The notes beneath the pieces were generated by a model. The model saw only the letters and a program-made list of their open reading frames with translations. It did no database searches and was not told where the DNA came from. From Smittia aterrima (Eukaryota; Arthropoda; Insecta; Diptera; Chironomidae): a stretch of DNA of 64,000 nucleotides. This document shows, piece by piece, positions 1 to 10,660 of the stretch. Position 1 is the first letter of the stretch. Every line of letters starts with the position of its first letter. The translations under genes were made by a program, and so were the position numbers. The stretch lies in assembly GCA_033063855.1 (NCBI GenBank), contig CP093829.1, positions 21,297,537-21,361,536 of the forward strand, given 5' to 3'.

Positions 1-2
1 CA

Positions 3-1577
3 GCTGATGATCGTAGGCGACCAGAAGATGAGCGACGTTCTTTCGATGATCGTAGGTATTCAGATGAACGAAGATCTGTTGACGATCGAAAGAGATTTGA
101 TGAAGAACGAAGTCAAACTGACGATCGCAAATACAATCGCCGGAAGAATGTCGATGACTCCATCGACGAGAAGCGGAAAAGCCCAGATCGTCACGAGTCG
201 GAGAAACGACAAACACCTGAGGAACCAGCTAACGACGAGAAACTTGCCAAGCCACTTGGATCTATTTTTGATCGCGCTAGACCAACACCAAGGATCCCAA
301 GACCTGTTCCAATAAACGAGAAGAATAAATTCAGTTATAAACATTCGGATAAGCCGTCGAATCATGAAAGCGAGAAGAATGACAAGGACGAAGAATATTA
401 TGAAGAATATGAAGATGCTTCAACTTCGACAACATCGGCAACCACAACCACGACTACAACAACCACAACAACGACGACAGCTAAGCCAACAACAACGAAA
501 TATTCGCCGAGATTAAAAACTCTCACGACACCTCTCTCGAAAAAATTAACAACGACTTCAACTCTTGCTCCAGATTCGGAATATTATGAAGACGAGTATT
601 ACGATACAACTGCGAAGCCAATTGAGGCCTCGTCGTTCCAAAAACTGAGTGATCGAGCGACGCTCTTCAATTCGCGTCGGACAGCAATTGAAAATCTTAC
701 GCAACCGCCTTCGCTAGACAGAGGAGGTTCGACGACACAGCAATCTGCGTCAGTTCCAGATAATTTTAGATTAAATCGCTTCAAGAGTCCAAGCGCAAAA
801 TTGATTAATGAAACGGCGATTCGCGAAAACGCTCAAAAAACACCTTTAGAGGAAACATCTACGACAACAATAACATCAACATCGCGTAAACCTCTTCCAT
901 CGATCTCGTACAACAGCAAAAAGTTTGCGAACCAACAGACTGTCTTTGATCCCACAACCACAGAGACACCGAAAATCTCTACAACTGAGAGTGTCGCTCA
1001 TATCATCAACCCACGTTTCAATAGTCGACAAAATGATCCTGTTGAACAAGATCCTGTGATTGACGATAAAGATCAGAAATATTTAATGAGAGTAATTAAG
1101 AGGCCGTTTTTACCGAGTCGCGGAGGTAGCCCTTACAAGGGACGAGGCCTTCAGCCCGTGGGGCCCGCTTCGTTAACCCCTCAAGGATTCGAAAGTCCTC
1201 AGTTCTCGTCGCAAGACAGTGAAACTCTTTCCTTCACAAGCGAAGGCTCTCAAGTCAACGATAATAAAGAAGTTCCGCTCAACAATTTCAACGAACCAGA
1301 GCAAGAAGCTCCGCTTCGCTCAACACTTGACGACATTTACAATGAAGAGTATGACGTCGAATTGAATGACGCATTGAATCCGATGCTGAAACCTTTAACT
1401 TCTAGTCGTGGCATCAGCGGATTTTCATTCTCATCGTTGCCGAATGCTGACAAAGATGGCTACAGAGCTCAAAGCCAGAAGAGCATTCAAAAAACTGAAG
1501 CTCCCAAAACAACAACCACAACAACGACAGAAGCGCCACAATACGAGTACGAAGAAGTTGAATACGATTACAAATAA
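3..1577 (+). CDS. Thr-rich, acidic/basic-repeat extracellular-type protein, 3' part only
   Basis: The frame starting at base 3 is open from the window edge to a TAA at 1575-1577 (524 codons visible), so the gene begins upstream. The visible part has three zones: an N-terminal charged stretch built from short DDRR/DERR units (about residues 1-55), a tyrosine/acidic patch (EEYYEEYED) followed by a long Thr run and further Thr/Pro/Lys-rich sequence, and a loosely conserved tail ending in a Tyr/Glu-rich motif (EYEEVEYDYK). No catalytic or zinc motif is present. Such Thr-rich tails with YEE patches are common in insect cuticle or peritrophic-type proteins with an N-terminal chitin-binding domain, but that domain is not in the window, so this is inference. 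An internal ATG at 801 is not needed as a start because the frame is open far upstream. AATAAA-like signals lie near 1730 and 1850. Confidence 0.7.
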   Translation, partial: ADDRRRPEDERRSFDDRRYSDERRSVDDRKRFDEERSQTDDRKYNRRKNVDDSIDEKRKSPDRHESEKRQTPEEPANDEKLAKPLGSIFDRARPTPRIPRPVPINEKNKFSYKHSDKPSNHESEKNDKDEEYYEEYEDASTSTTSATTTTTTTTTTTTTAKPTTTKYSPRLKTLTTPLSKKLTTTSTLAPDSEYYEDEYYDTTAKPIEASSFQKLSDRATLFNSRRTAIENLTQPPSLDRGGSTTQQSASVPDNFRLNRFKSPSAKLINETAIRENAQKTPLEETSTTTITSTSRKPLPSISYNSKKFANQQTVFDPTTTETPKISTTESVAHIINPRFNSRQNDPVEQDPVIDDKDQKYLMRVIKRPFLPSRGGSPYKGRGLQPVGPASLTPQGFESPQFSSQDSETLSFTSEGSQVNDNKEVPLNNFNEPEQEAPLRSTLDDIYNEEYDVELNDALNPMLKPLTSSRGISGFSFSSLPNADKDGYRAQSQKSIQKTEAPKTTTTTTTEAPQYEYEEVEYDYK

Positions 1578-2026
1578 TCTCATGAATCATCATCGTTGAC
1601 TGCAATTCTTCCTGACTCCTCTCATCTTTCCCTTCCTCACTCGTTGCGCATAAATAGTTTCTTAAAGTTAACGCGGATTGGTTTTTGTCAATTTAGGTCC
1701 GATTTTTCACAAGTGATTGGTGATAATGTAAATAAAAATTTAGCGTAAAAATATATTTATTACCGAATAACGAAACTCAATTCTGACGTTAGACATGAAG
1801 GAGACGATGCGTTTTTGTAAAAATTTATAAAAATTATTTCATTCGAACAAAATAAAAAAATAAAAGTCTTTTCCATATTCAAGAGAAGTTCTTTTAGTTT
1901 TGAAGATTTTAGGTTTAGCTGATAAGTTTTGTGAAGAGACGTAAGTAAACTCCCCCACTCGAAACTTCAATCTTATCGAGTTAATTGATTCGAATTTATC
2001 TTCTCGACAGTTGATAACAAAAATTG
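1578..2026. other. Intergenic: 3' UTR of the upstream gene and promoter-proximal DNA
   Basis: AT-rich sequence with AATAAA-type signals near 1730 and 1850 for the upstream gene. No convincing open frame. GATA-like cores (TTATC, GATAAC) occur near the next promoter. Confidence 0.5.
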
Positions 2027-2063
2027 TATAAAAATCCGACGATTAGCTTGAAAATACTTCAGT
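2027..2063 (+). promoter_or_regulatory. TATA box plus initiator of the inositol polyphosphate phosphatase gene
   Basis: TATAAAA at 2027-2033 is followed 34 bases later by TCAGTC (A at 2061), which matches the arthropod initiator. The start codon lies 22 bases further on. Spacing and both motifs fit a focused RNA polymerase II promoter with a short 5' UTR. Confidence 0.6.
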
Positions 2064-2082
2064 CTTAAGTGAAGCTTCAATA

Positions 2083-3497
2083 ATGTTGAGATCAAGTTTA
2101 TTTTTGCTGTTCTTCAGCGTGATTTATGTGAGCGCTACAATCTCATATCACAATCCGTACTATTGCTACAGTCGAGATCCAATTCGTCCGCAAATTGGAA
2201 TGTTCGCTAAGCAATCTGCGTACGACACAAGCCGAGGAAGGAATATTGATCCAAACGTGACAAGTTGCAAGGAATCAAAGTTTTGGTTACTCAACAGACA
2301 TGGAACGAGACTTCCAAAGAGCAAGGAACTCAAGAACATGTTAAATCTTAACGAAGGTCTTCACAAGGGAATAATTGCTAATTACGATGCTGGACGAACA
2401 TCGCTTTGCAGCTTTGACATGAACTTGCTTCGTGAATGGTCTTTCGATTCAAATATCACAACAGACAAAGATCAATATTTGACAACTTCTGGATGGGATG
2501 AGTTAAAAGGAATTGCAAAACGATTCCAAGAAGCTTACCCAACTCTTCTTCCGAAAGTTTACTCGCCAAGTCATTATTTCTTCAGAGTAACAAACAAGCA
2601 AAGAACTCTCGCGAGTATTCGAGCTTTCGCTGATGGACTGTTCGGTTTCAATGGATTTGAAGATGTTCATTTTGAAGATATTCCTAGTGAAGACGTTCTC
2701 TTGCGACCTCACGATTACTGCAAGCTCTTCGAAAGTGTTCTCATCAAGAACAACATCGAAAAAGACGAATTCCGCGAGGGTCCCGAGTATCAAGAAATGG
2801 TGGTGCAAGTTAGTGAAAAGCTTGGTTTTCATGGCTCTCACCAGTTGAGCATCGAAGACGTTCAAACACTTTTATCAATCTGCAAGTACGAACAGATCTG
2901 GTACATGAACTCCATTTCGCCGATGTGCGCTGCGTTCTCAGTTGCAAATCAACAAGTCCACGAATATTCTGAAGATCTCGACTTCTATTACGAAGCTGGA
3001 TATGGCTTCACGGACTATCGACGACTGATCGAGAATATCAACTGCAACATCATGCAAGACATGCTCAAGTTCCTTCGATCGGATGACCCAACTGATCCCA
3101 AAGCGAAAATCTTTGGAGCTCACTCAACGACACTTTTATTCATTCTCGTTACGTTTGGTGCCTTTGAAGACGAAATACCATTAACTCGTCATAACTTTGC
3201 TGATCAGAGATGGAGACAATGGAGAATGTCTCACATTGCGCCGATGGCTTCTAATCTTGCTGCGATTCGTTATGAGTGAGTTGATGTCAATATTTGTTTA
3301 TTTAAAACGAACACTTCAACTTTTCTTTCTGTAGTTGTGATGATGGCGACAACGAAGTTCTCTTCTTGTTCAATGAGAAGCCTTTGGAAGTCGATGGATG
3401 TGACAACGGATTGTGCAAGGTTTCATTAATCTTGGATCGTTTTAGTCGATTTATTGACGGGGACTGTAGCGAGATTTATTGTAACAATTCAATTTAG
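2083..3497 (+). CDS. Mipp: Multiple inositol polyphosphate phosphatase (histidine acid phosphatase clan)
   Basis: Two exons, 2083-3275 and 3335-3497, joined over a 59-bp GTGAGT/TAG intron; 451 residues (human MINPP1 is about 487). A hydrophobic signal peptide (about residues 1-20) predicts entry into the secretory pathway. The histidine acid phosphatase signature NRHGTRLP is at residues 71-78, with His73 as the expected nucleophile. The distal motif, usually HAE in this clan, reads GAHSTTLL here (His347), so the usual acid residue is not evident; other insect Mipp proteins may differ at this site too. No KDEL-like retention signal is seen at the C terminus (CNNSI). The family removes phosphates from InsP6/InsP5 and related substrates. 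The first-exon frame runs into a stop at 3277-3279, so the second exon is required; it supplies a Cys-rich C-terminal segment. Confidence 0.88.
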
Positions 3498-3726
3498 ACA
3501 ACTGCGTCATTCACTCCTGATTTCCGATTAGAGACTGTCACGTATCGTGTTCAAACAAATTATCTTATCGACAGCATTCAATTATCAAAGTTATGTGACT
3601 TTGCGATCGAAAGAGTATTCCATGGATTATTTCAAGTTGAAGATTAAAAATTGACCTTTCAAATATTTTCACAGCGTTTTTAATTATTCAAAACCTTCAC
3701 CGCTTTCTTAAAATTAGAAATTTATA

Positions 3727-3732
3727 AATAAA
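3727..3732 (+). terminator. Poly(A) signal AATAAA, plus strand
   Basis: AATAAA downstream of the phosphatase gene. It lies directly against the stop codon (3734-3736) of the oppositely oriented first esterase, so the two transcripts are tail-to-tail. An ATTAAA near 3644 is an alternative signal. Confidence 0.45.
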
Positions 3733-3733
3733 A

Positions 3734-5569
3734 TTAAATTTTCACTGAAAATTTTGGATTCAAAAAGCTTTTGTTGTGTTCCTCGTACACTGAGCGCCAG
3801 AAATCGATTCGCTGCTTATACAAATCTTTGTGCATTTTCACTTCGTCATTGTCGATTTTCAGGTAATCGATAATAACTTTCTTTGCGTCTTTGTCGACAG
3901 ATCTCGCGTAGTGCCATTTGATTGTTGATGAGTTGTCGTTGTTGGGAGTTGGATCACTGAACTTTGCGAAATTCGCCCAGAATCGACACATCATCGATCT
4001 TAACTTATACTCGCGAGAGCCTTCAGAAAATTCGAGCCCAGTAATTTTGTGACTGAAACAAAATATTTTTTAAAAAAAGCTCGCGAAAGCTTTTGAAAGC
4101 TCACCTGAAGAGATAAGAAAGCTCATCGAAGTGACATGCGCCAGGAACGTCTTTCATTTTCAAAACTTTCTTAAAGAAATTAAGTTCACTGCTCAATCCA
4201 AACTCGTAAACGTATTGAGTGCAATTGTGTTGATAGCGAGCGTAAAGTTCATTGACCATCGTCATTGGAACTGAGAAATAAAAGTCTGTGTTAAGGTCGA
4301 CGAATTTTTTAAGAGTTTCCGGAGATAATCCTCGTTGTCCGAAGTAAAATCGTTCAATCCTCTTAGCGAGGTCCTTTGCTACTTTTGAGTCTGGGTCGAC
4401 ATCCACAGAAAGTGGAATCATTTTCACCATGTCACTCGCAAAGACATCAAGTTTCTTTCGATAAGCTGCCGATTGTGTCATTCCGTCGCCATTATTGACT
4501 CCAACGATCATCGGAATATTGAGTTGTCCTTCCTTCTCTTTGATTATATCAACTGGAAGTTTAGTTATGAAAGCATCATCAGATTCTCTTTCGATGATCG
4601 GCTTGAAGACGATTGGCATATTCCGTCTTCGCTCATCAGGATCAATCACTTTTGTACAATGCTCGTACATTTCTCGTGGTGTCGCTTTCATTAAAGCTTC
4701 GAAGTAATCGCGATCTGTATTTCCTTTGCAGCCAAAACGCTTCGCAATTCTTCGAGTTTTCTCTTCACCGTCTCTTTGTAAAACCCAATCGCCGAGGGCA
4801 GTTCCGCTTTGAAGAATAACTTTCGCTAGGAATCCTCTTGATTTATCATTTAAAACATGAAGATGAGTACAAGCGGCTCCAGCAGATTCGCCAAAGAGAC
4901 AAATGTTGTTCGGATCGCCATTGAAATGTGAAATATTTTCGTGAATCCATTCGAGCGCCAGTTGCTGATCCTTCAAACCTGTGTTGCCGGAAATTCCCAT
5001 GCTAGGTAAGCTCATGAAGCCAAGAACATGCAAACGATAGTTGATCGTAACGACAATGACATCTTCCATCAACAAATATTCAGGCGAGTAACTGTCGATA
5101 ACAAAAACTTTAAAATAAGATTAAAGACTTAACTCAATGTCACTTACAAATCTCGACGATTACTGTCGAATGAAAATGCGCCTCCGTGAATGAAAACCAT
5201 AACAGGAAGCTTTTTAGTCGAATCGTAATCAGCAGGAACGTAAACGTTCAAGTTCAGACAATCTTCTGATCCAAAGAATCGAAGCCAAACCGGAGACTTA
5301 TGGAAACAAGCGTTACGTTCTCTTGTGCAATCAATTTCGTTCTTGTCGAACTTTAGAAGTTTCTGAGGTGAACGGAATCGAAGTTCGTTGATTGGTGGAA
5401 CTCCATAAGGAATTCCTGAGAATCTGAAAAATGATCTGCCGTCGGGAAGTTTCTCCTCGCATCCTTTAACAACTCCTTGATTTACTTTAACTCTAATTTT
5501 TTTGAGAGCGAATGTGCAGGAGTCTGTTATTGCTCGTTTTGCTCGAGTTTTGAGTAATTGAACTAACAT
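3734..5569 (-). CDS. Carboxylesterase 1 of the array (alpha-esterase type)
   Basis: Three exons on the minus strand: 5569-5148, 5091-4105 and 4052-3734; 575 residues, the usual length for insect alpha-esterases. Introns are 56 and 52 bp. There is no signal peptide, which predicts an intracellular enzyme. The alpha/beta-hydrolase features are oxyanion loop HGGA (about 128-131), nucleophile GESAG (Ser210), acid loop VNNGDG (Asp about 343, where most relatives have Glu) and general base in PGACHFDE. It would hydrolyse carboxylic esters, possibly including xenobiotics. It is the most divergent member of the seven-gene array, lies at its 3' edge, and is the only one with an intron near the 3' end. 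The exon-2/3 junction falls after the catalytic-His region (YLFR). The start is the first ATG, followed by a basic segment shared with its paralogues. Confidence 0.9.
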
Positions 5570-5869
5570 TTTATTTAATTTATTTTGCTTCTTACACGTC
5601 TCGTAGTTAACTTACAACTGAATGTCTTTGTCTACTCGAACTATCAATAAATAATTCCAAGCTTACGCAGCAAACGATTTTTAATCTCAAGCAAAACAAT
5701 TTCCTGAGAATTTCATTGACAAAACTAATTCGATTACTTTCCACGATCTACCTCAACAAACGAAAGATTTTGTTTACAAATATCGAAGCTTATCTGAAAT
5801 ATTTTTGTGTTTATCAAGTCAATCCTATCGCGATAACATCAAACGTATTTGGCTCAGAAAGTAACAATT

Positions 5870-8025
5870 TTATTTAACATTTTGGACATTTTGGAAGCCT
5901 CCGTTGTATTTATCATAAATTCCCTTCCAGAAATTCATTCGATCCTTGTTCAAACTTTTCTGCATTTTCGTTTCCTTGTCAATCCTCAGATAATCGAAGT
6001 CGATCGTGTTGGGATCGCTGACATCAATTGGGTTCCATTTGAACGGCAATGACTCGTCTGGAGTCGGATTTCCATATTTTGCAAAGTTCGCCCAAAGCTT
6101 GCACATCGTTTCTCTCATTTTCCACTCTTCAGAGTTTTGAGCAACTTTCAAATCAAACATTTTTGGATCGAACAAATGGGATATTTCATCGCCATGACAA
6201 GCTCCAGGAAGATGATCCATTTTCAGAAGCTTTTTGAACAAATTCAATTCTCCATCGAAGCAGAATTCAAAGACAAATTGCTTTCCTTGAGGATGATATC
6301 GAGCATGCAGCTGGTTCGTCGCAAATTGCGGAATTGCAAAGAGAACGTCTGTGTTGAAATCCACAAATGGTGAAATATTTTTTGCGTCGATTGTTCTATC
6401 GCCGAAATAAAAATGTTTTATCTCCTTCGAAAGTTCCTCAGCTTCTTTAGAATTTTGGTCGATTTTAACTGACAAAGGAATCAACCTAAGGTAGTCGTTG
6501 TCGAACAAATGAAGTCTCTTATTTCCGAAATAACTTGCAATCGTCATTCCTTCGCAATTATTGAGTCCAATGATCATTGGAATGTCAGCAAAGTTTTGCT
6601 TTGTCTTGATGATATCAGCAGGATTTTGTGTGATAAAAGCGTCGTCAGATTCATTCTCAATTACTGGTTTGAAGACAAAAGGTAGGATTCGTCGAAATTC
6701 TTCACAGTTTTTATCAAATGCTTTCTTATAATTGTCAAAAATCTTTTGTGGATTTGCTTTCATCAGAACTTGAAGACATTCCGCGGCTGTTAAAATATTT
6801 CGACCTGCTACAAGTTTAGCTAATCGTCGAGCTCTGTCAGAGCCGTCTCGTGAGAAAAACCAATCAGCTGGTGCACAACCGCTCTGCATGATGGCGCTGC
6901 TGATTAGTTTACTTGATTTTTCATTGATTACATGCATGTGCGCACAACAGCCGCCAGCAGACTCGCCGAACAAACAAATCTTCTCTGGATCTCCATTGAA
7001 GTTAGAAATATTCTCGTGAACCCATTCAAGAGCCAACTGCTGATCCTTCAGTCCAGCATTTCCTGAAATTCCAGCTTCAGGAAGACTGAGAAATCCTAGA
7101 GCGTGAAGTCGATAGTTTATCGTGACGATGATGACATCTTCCATTAATAAAAACTCAGGTGAGTAACTAAATAAATAAGAAAAATAAAATAAGTTCGCTA
7201 ATTGAACTTGGTAACGAGTGTGACTTAAAAAATTATTATGAGGCAGCTGAATAAATTCTCAAACGTATTATTTTTTATCAGAGACGGTGTCAAAGCTGTT
7301 TAATCAGTAACAGATCTCGGTCTAGATATCCAGCTAACAATTGTTTTGTCTCAAGGCTTTGTCATTTTTCAGCGAAAACATCGAATGAAAAATTTTTTAA
7401 TTTAAACTTGAAATTTGTATAGAGTAGCGTTTTTCACAAATATTTTTCGCGTCAGCTATTTTGACAAAGTATTCGACAAAATAATTAAAAGCCGAAACTG
7501 CTCATTTGATCTCGATTAAACTACGTACAAAACCTTATAAAGACTTTGCATGCCAACTTCACCTTGAAGTTGAATATACAAACTTTTATAAGCATTTCCT
7601 TACAAATCTCTGCTGTTGGAATCAAGTGTAAGTCCTCCACCATGAATGAAAACCATGACTGGAAGTTTCTGTGTTGAACTGGCGTTTGATGGCACGTAGA
7701 CGTTTAAGTTGAGACAATCTTCAGACCCGAAATACTTTTTCCAAATTGCAGACTTTTGAATGCACGCATCTCGTTCTCTCGTGCAATCGATTTCATTCTC
7801 ACTGAACTTCTCTAACTTTTGAGGAGAACGGAATCGAAGTTCGTTGATTGGTGGCTTTGCATAAGGAATTCCACTGAAGCTTTGAAAAGTGTCACCATTT
7901 GGCAAACTTTCGATGCAGCCACGAACGGTTCCTTGATTTACTTTCACTTTGACCTTTGGAACCACGAATTTAAACAAATCTTGAACTGAGCGCTTAGCTT
8001 TAATTGTTAGAAGCTTGGCTATCAT
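5870..8025 (-). CDS. Carboxylesterase 2 of the array (alpha-esterase type)
   Basis: Exons 8025-7604 and 7166-5870, 572 residues; a 437-bp intron separates residue 140 from the YSPEFLL segment. Oxyanion loop HGGG, nucleophile GESAGG, acid NNCEGM and base GACHGDE are all present, so an active serine esterase is expected. No signal peptide. The protein is very close to copy 3: long stretches such as the SDRARRLAKLVAGR region are the same. The intron is related to, but not identical with, those of copies 3 and 4. The gene lies about 300 bp upstream of copy 1 in the same orientation and carries its own upstream inverted repeat at 8115-8129, consistent with separate transcription of each copy rather than a polycistron. 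Confidence 0.9.
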
Positions 8026-8114
8026 ATTTGCTACGTGTCGAAATATGAAATAATTGAAGGAGTAACAAATTCACGTTTAATTGCTTCTCGCGATGCTGAA
8101 AAACTGAGAAACTG

Positions 8115-8129
8115 ACAGTTTCCAACTGT
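8115..8129. promoter_or_regulatory. Inverted repeat ACAGTT-TCC-AACTGT upstream of esterase 2
   Basis: Perfect 6-bp arms with a 3-base spacer, 90 bases upstream of the esterase 2 start codon. The same element lies at the same distance before esterases 3, 4 and 5. A pyrimidine tract ending in CAG lies next to it on the minus strand, so it could alternatively sit at the start of a 5' UTR exon. Confidence 0.45.
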
Positions 8130-8257
8130 TCACCTGAAAAATAAAAGCAAACATAAGCAATTTTTTAAAATATCGTGAAATAAATTGAAAACAACTCTCG
8201 CATACTTTGACAAAATAAAATCTTTTATAAAAAAATAATTTTCAAAATATTTTATTG

Positions 8258-10428
8258 TTAATTTTTCACATTCCACGCGTTATTTTGGAAGCCTCCGTTG
8301 AATTTATCATAAATTCCTTTCCAGAAATTCATTCGATCTTTGTTTAAACTTTTCTCCATTTTAGTTTCCTTGTCGATCTTTAAATAATTGAAGTCGATCG
8401 TGTTGGGATCGCTGACATCAATTGGGTTCCATTTGAACGGCAATGACTCGTCTGGAGTCGGATTTCCATATTTTGCAAAGTTCGCCCAAAGCTTGCACAT
8501 CGTTTCTCTCATTTTCCACTCTTCAGAGTTTTGAGCAACTTTCAAATCAAACATTTTTGGATCGAACAAATAGGATATTTCATCGCCATGACAAGCTCCA
8601 GGAAGATGATCCATTTTCAGAAGCTTTTTGAACAAATTCAATTCTCCATCGAAGCAGAATTCGTAGACGAATTGATTTGGTTGAGGATAGTATCTAGCAT
8701 GCAGCTGGTTCGTCGCAAATTGCGGAACAGCAAAGTGAACGTCTGTGTTGAAATCCACAAATGCTGAAATATTTTTTGAGTCGATTGGTCTGTCGCCGAA
8801 ATAAAAATGTTTTATCTCTTTTGAAAGTTCCTCAGCTTCTTTAGAATTTTGGTCGATATTAACTGACAAAGGAATCAACCTAAGGTAGTCGTTGTCGAAC
8901 AAATGAAGTCTCTTATTTCCGAAATAACTTGCAATCGTCATTCCTTCGCAATTATTGAGTCCAATGATCATTGGAATGTCAGCAAAGTTTTGCTTTGTCT
9001 TGATGATATCAGCAGGATTCTGTGTGATAAAAGCGTCGTCAGATTCATTTTCAATCACTGGTTTAAAGACAAAAGGTAGGATTCGTCGAAATTCTTCACA
9101 GTTTTTACCAAATGCTTTCTTATAATTGTCAAAAATCTTTTGTGGATTTGCTTTCATCAGAACTTGAAGACATTCCGCGGCTGTTAAAATATTTCGACCT
9201 GCTACAAGTTTAGCTAATCGTCGAGCTCTGTCAGAGCCGTCTCGGGAGAAAAACCAATCAGCAGGTGCACAGCCGCTCTGCATGATGGCGCTGTTGATGA
9301 ATTTGCTTGATTTCTCGTTGATCATATGCAAATGAACACAATTGCCGCCAGCAGACTCGCCGAACAAACAAATCTTTTCTGGATCTCCATTGAAGTTTGA
9401 AATATTCTCGTGAATCCATTCAAGAGCCAACTGTTGATCCTTCAGTCCTGCATTTCCTGGAATTCCAGCTTCAGGAAGACTGAGAAATCCTAGAGCGTGA
9501 AGTCGATAGTTTATCGTGACGACGATAACATCTTCCATGAGTAAGAACTCAGGTGAGTAACTAAATAAATAAGTAAAATAAAATAAGTTCGATAAATATT
9601 GAACTTGGTAACGAGTGTGACTTAAAAAGTTATTATGAAGCAGCTGAATAAATTCTCAAACGTATTTTTTTTATCAGAGACGGTGTCAAAGATGTTTAAT
9701 CAATAACAGAAGGTATACATCTCTCGGCCTAGATATCCAGCCAACAATTGTTTTGTCTCAAGGCTTTGTCATTTTTCAGCGAAAACAGCGAATGAAAAAA
9801 AAAATTGTTTCAAATTTAAACTTGAAATTTTTATAGAGTAGCATACTTTTCGCGTCAGCTATTTTGACAAAGTATTCGACAAAATATTTAAAAGCCAAAA
9901 CTGCTTAATTGTTCTCGATTAAACTAAATACAAAACCTTATAAAGACTTTGGATGCCAACTTCACCTTGAAGTTGAATATACAAACTTTTATAAGCATTT
10001 CCTTACAAATCTCTGCTGTTGGAATCAAGTGTAAGTCCTCCACCATGAATGAAAATCATGACCGGAAGTTTCTGTGTTGAACTGGCGTTTGATGGCACGT
10101 AGACGTTTAAGTTGAGGCAATCTTCAGACCCGAAATACTTTTTCCAGATCGCCGACTTTTGAATGCACGCATCTCGTTCTCTCGTGCAATCGATTTCATT
10201 CTCATTGAACTTCTCTAACTTTTGAGGAGAACGGAATCGAAGTTCGTTGATTGGTGGCTTTGCATAAGGAATTCCACTGAAGCTTTGAAAAGTGTCACCA
10301 TTTGGCAAACTTTCGATGCAGCCACGAACGGTTCCTTGATTTACTTTCACTTTGACCTTTGGAACCACGAATTTAAACAAATCTTGAACTGAGCGCTTAG
10401 CTTTAATTGTTAGAAGCTTGGCTATCAT
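8258..10428 (-). CDS. Carboxylesterase 3 of the array (alpha-esterase type)
   Basis: Exons 10428-10007 and 9560-8258, 574 residues. Counting along the protein gives HGGG at 128-131, nucleophile Ser210 in GESAGG, acid Glu346 in NNCEGM and base His465 in GACHGDE. This order and spacing are close to those described for blowfly alpha-E7. There is no signal peptide; the N terminus is basic and then enters the conserved VKVNQGTVRG strand. The intron (9561-10006, 446 bp) reads the same as that of copy 4 along its length, although the first exons of the two genes differ at several bases. This suggests exchange between the copies. Flanked by esterases 2 and 4, same strand. Confidence 0.92.
9561..10006 (-). 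repeat. Intron of esterase 3, near-identical to that of esterase 4
   Basis: 446-bp intron with GTAAGG donor and TTTAG acceptor on the minus strand. By eye it matches 11964-12409 base for base along the sections compared, including poly-A runs that normally diverge quickly. It marks a recent duplication or conversion tract. Confidence 0.7.
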
Positions 10429-10517
10429 ATTTGCTACGTGTCGAAATATGAAATAATTGAAGGAGTAACAAATTCACGTTTAATTGCTTCTCGCGATGCT
10501 GAAAAACTGAGAAACTG

Positions 10518-10532
10518 ACAGTTTCCAACTGT
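10518..10532. promoter_or_regulatory. Inverted repeat ACAGTT-TCC-AACTGT upstream of esterase 3
   Basis: Same element and same 90-base distance from the start codon as at 8115-8129. Confidence 0.45.
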
Positions 10533-10660
10533 TCACCTGTAAAATAAAAGCAAACATAAGCAATTTTGTAAAATATCGTGAAATAAATTGAAAACAACTC
10601 TCGCATACTTTGACAAAATAAAATCATTTATTAAAAAATAATTTTCAAAATATTTTACTT

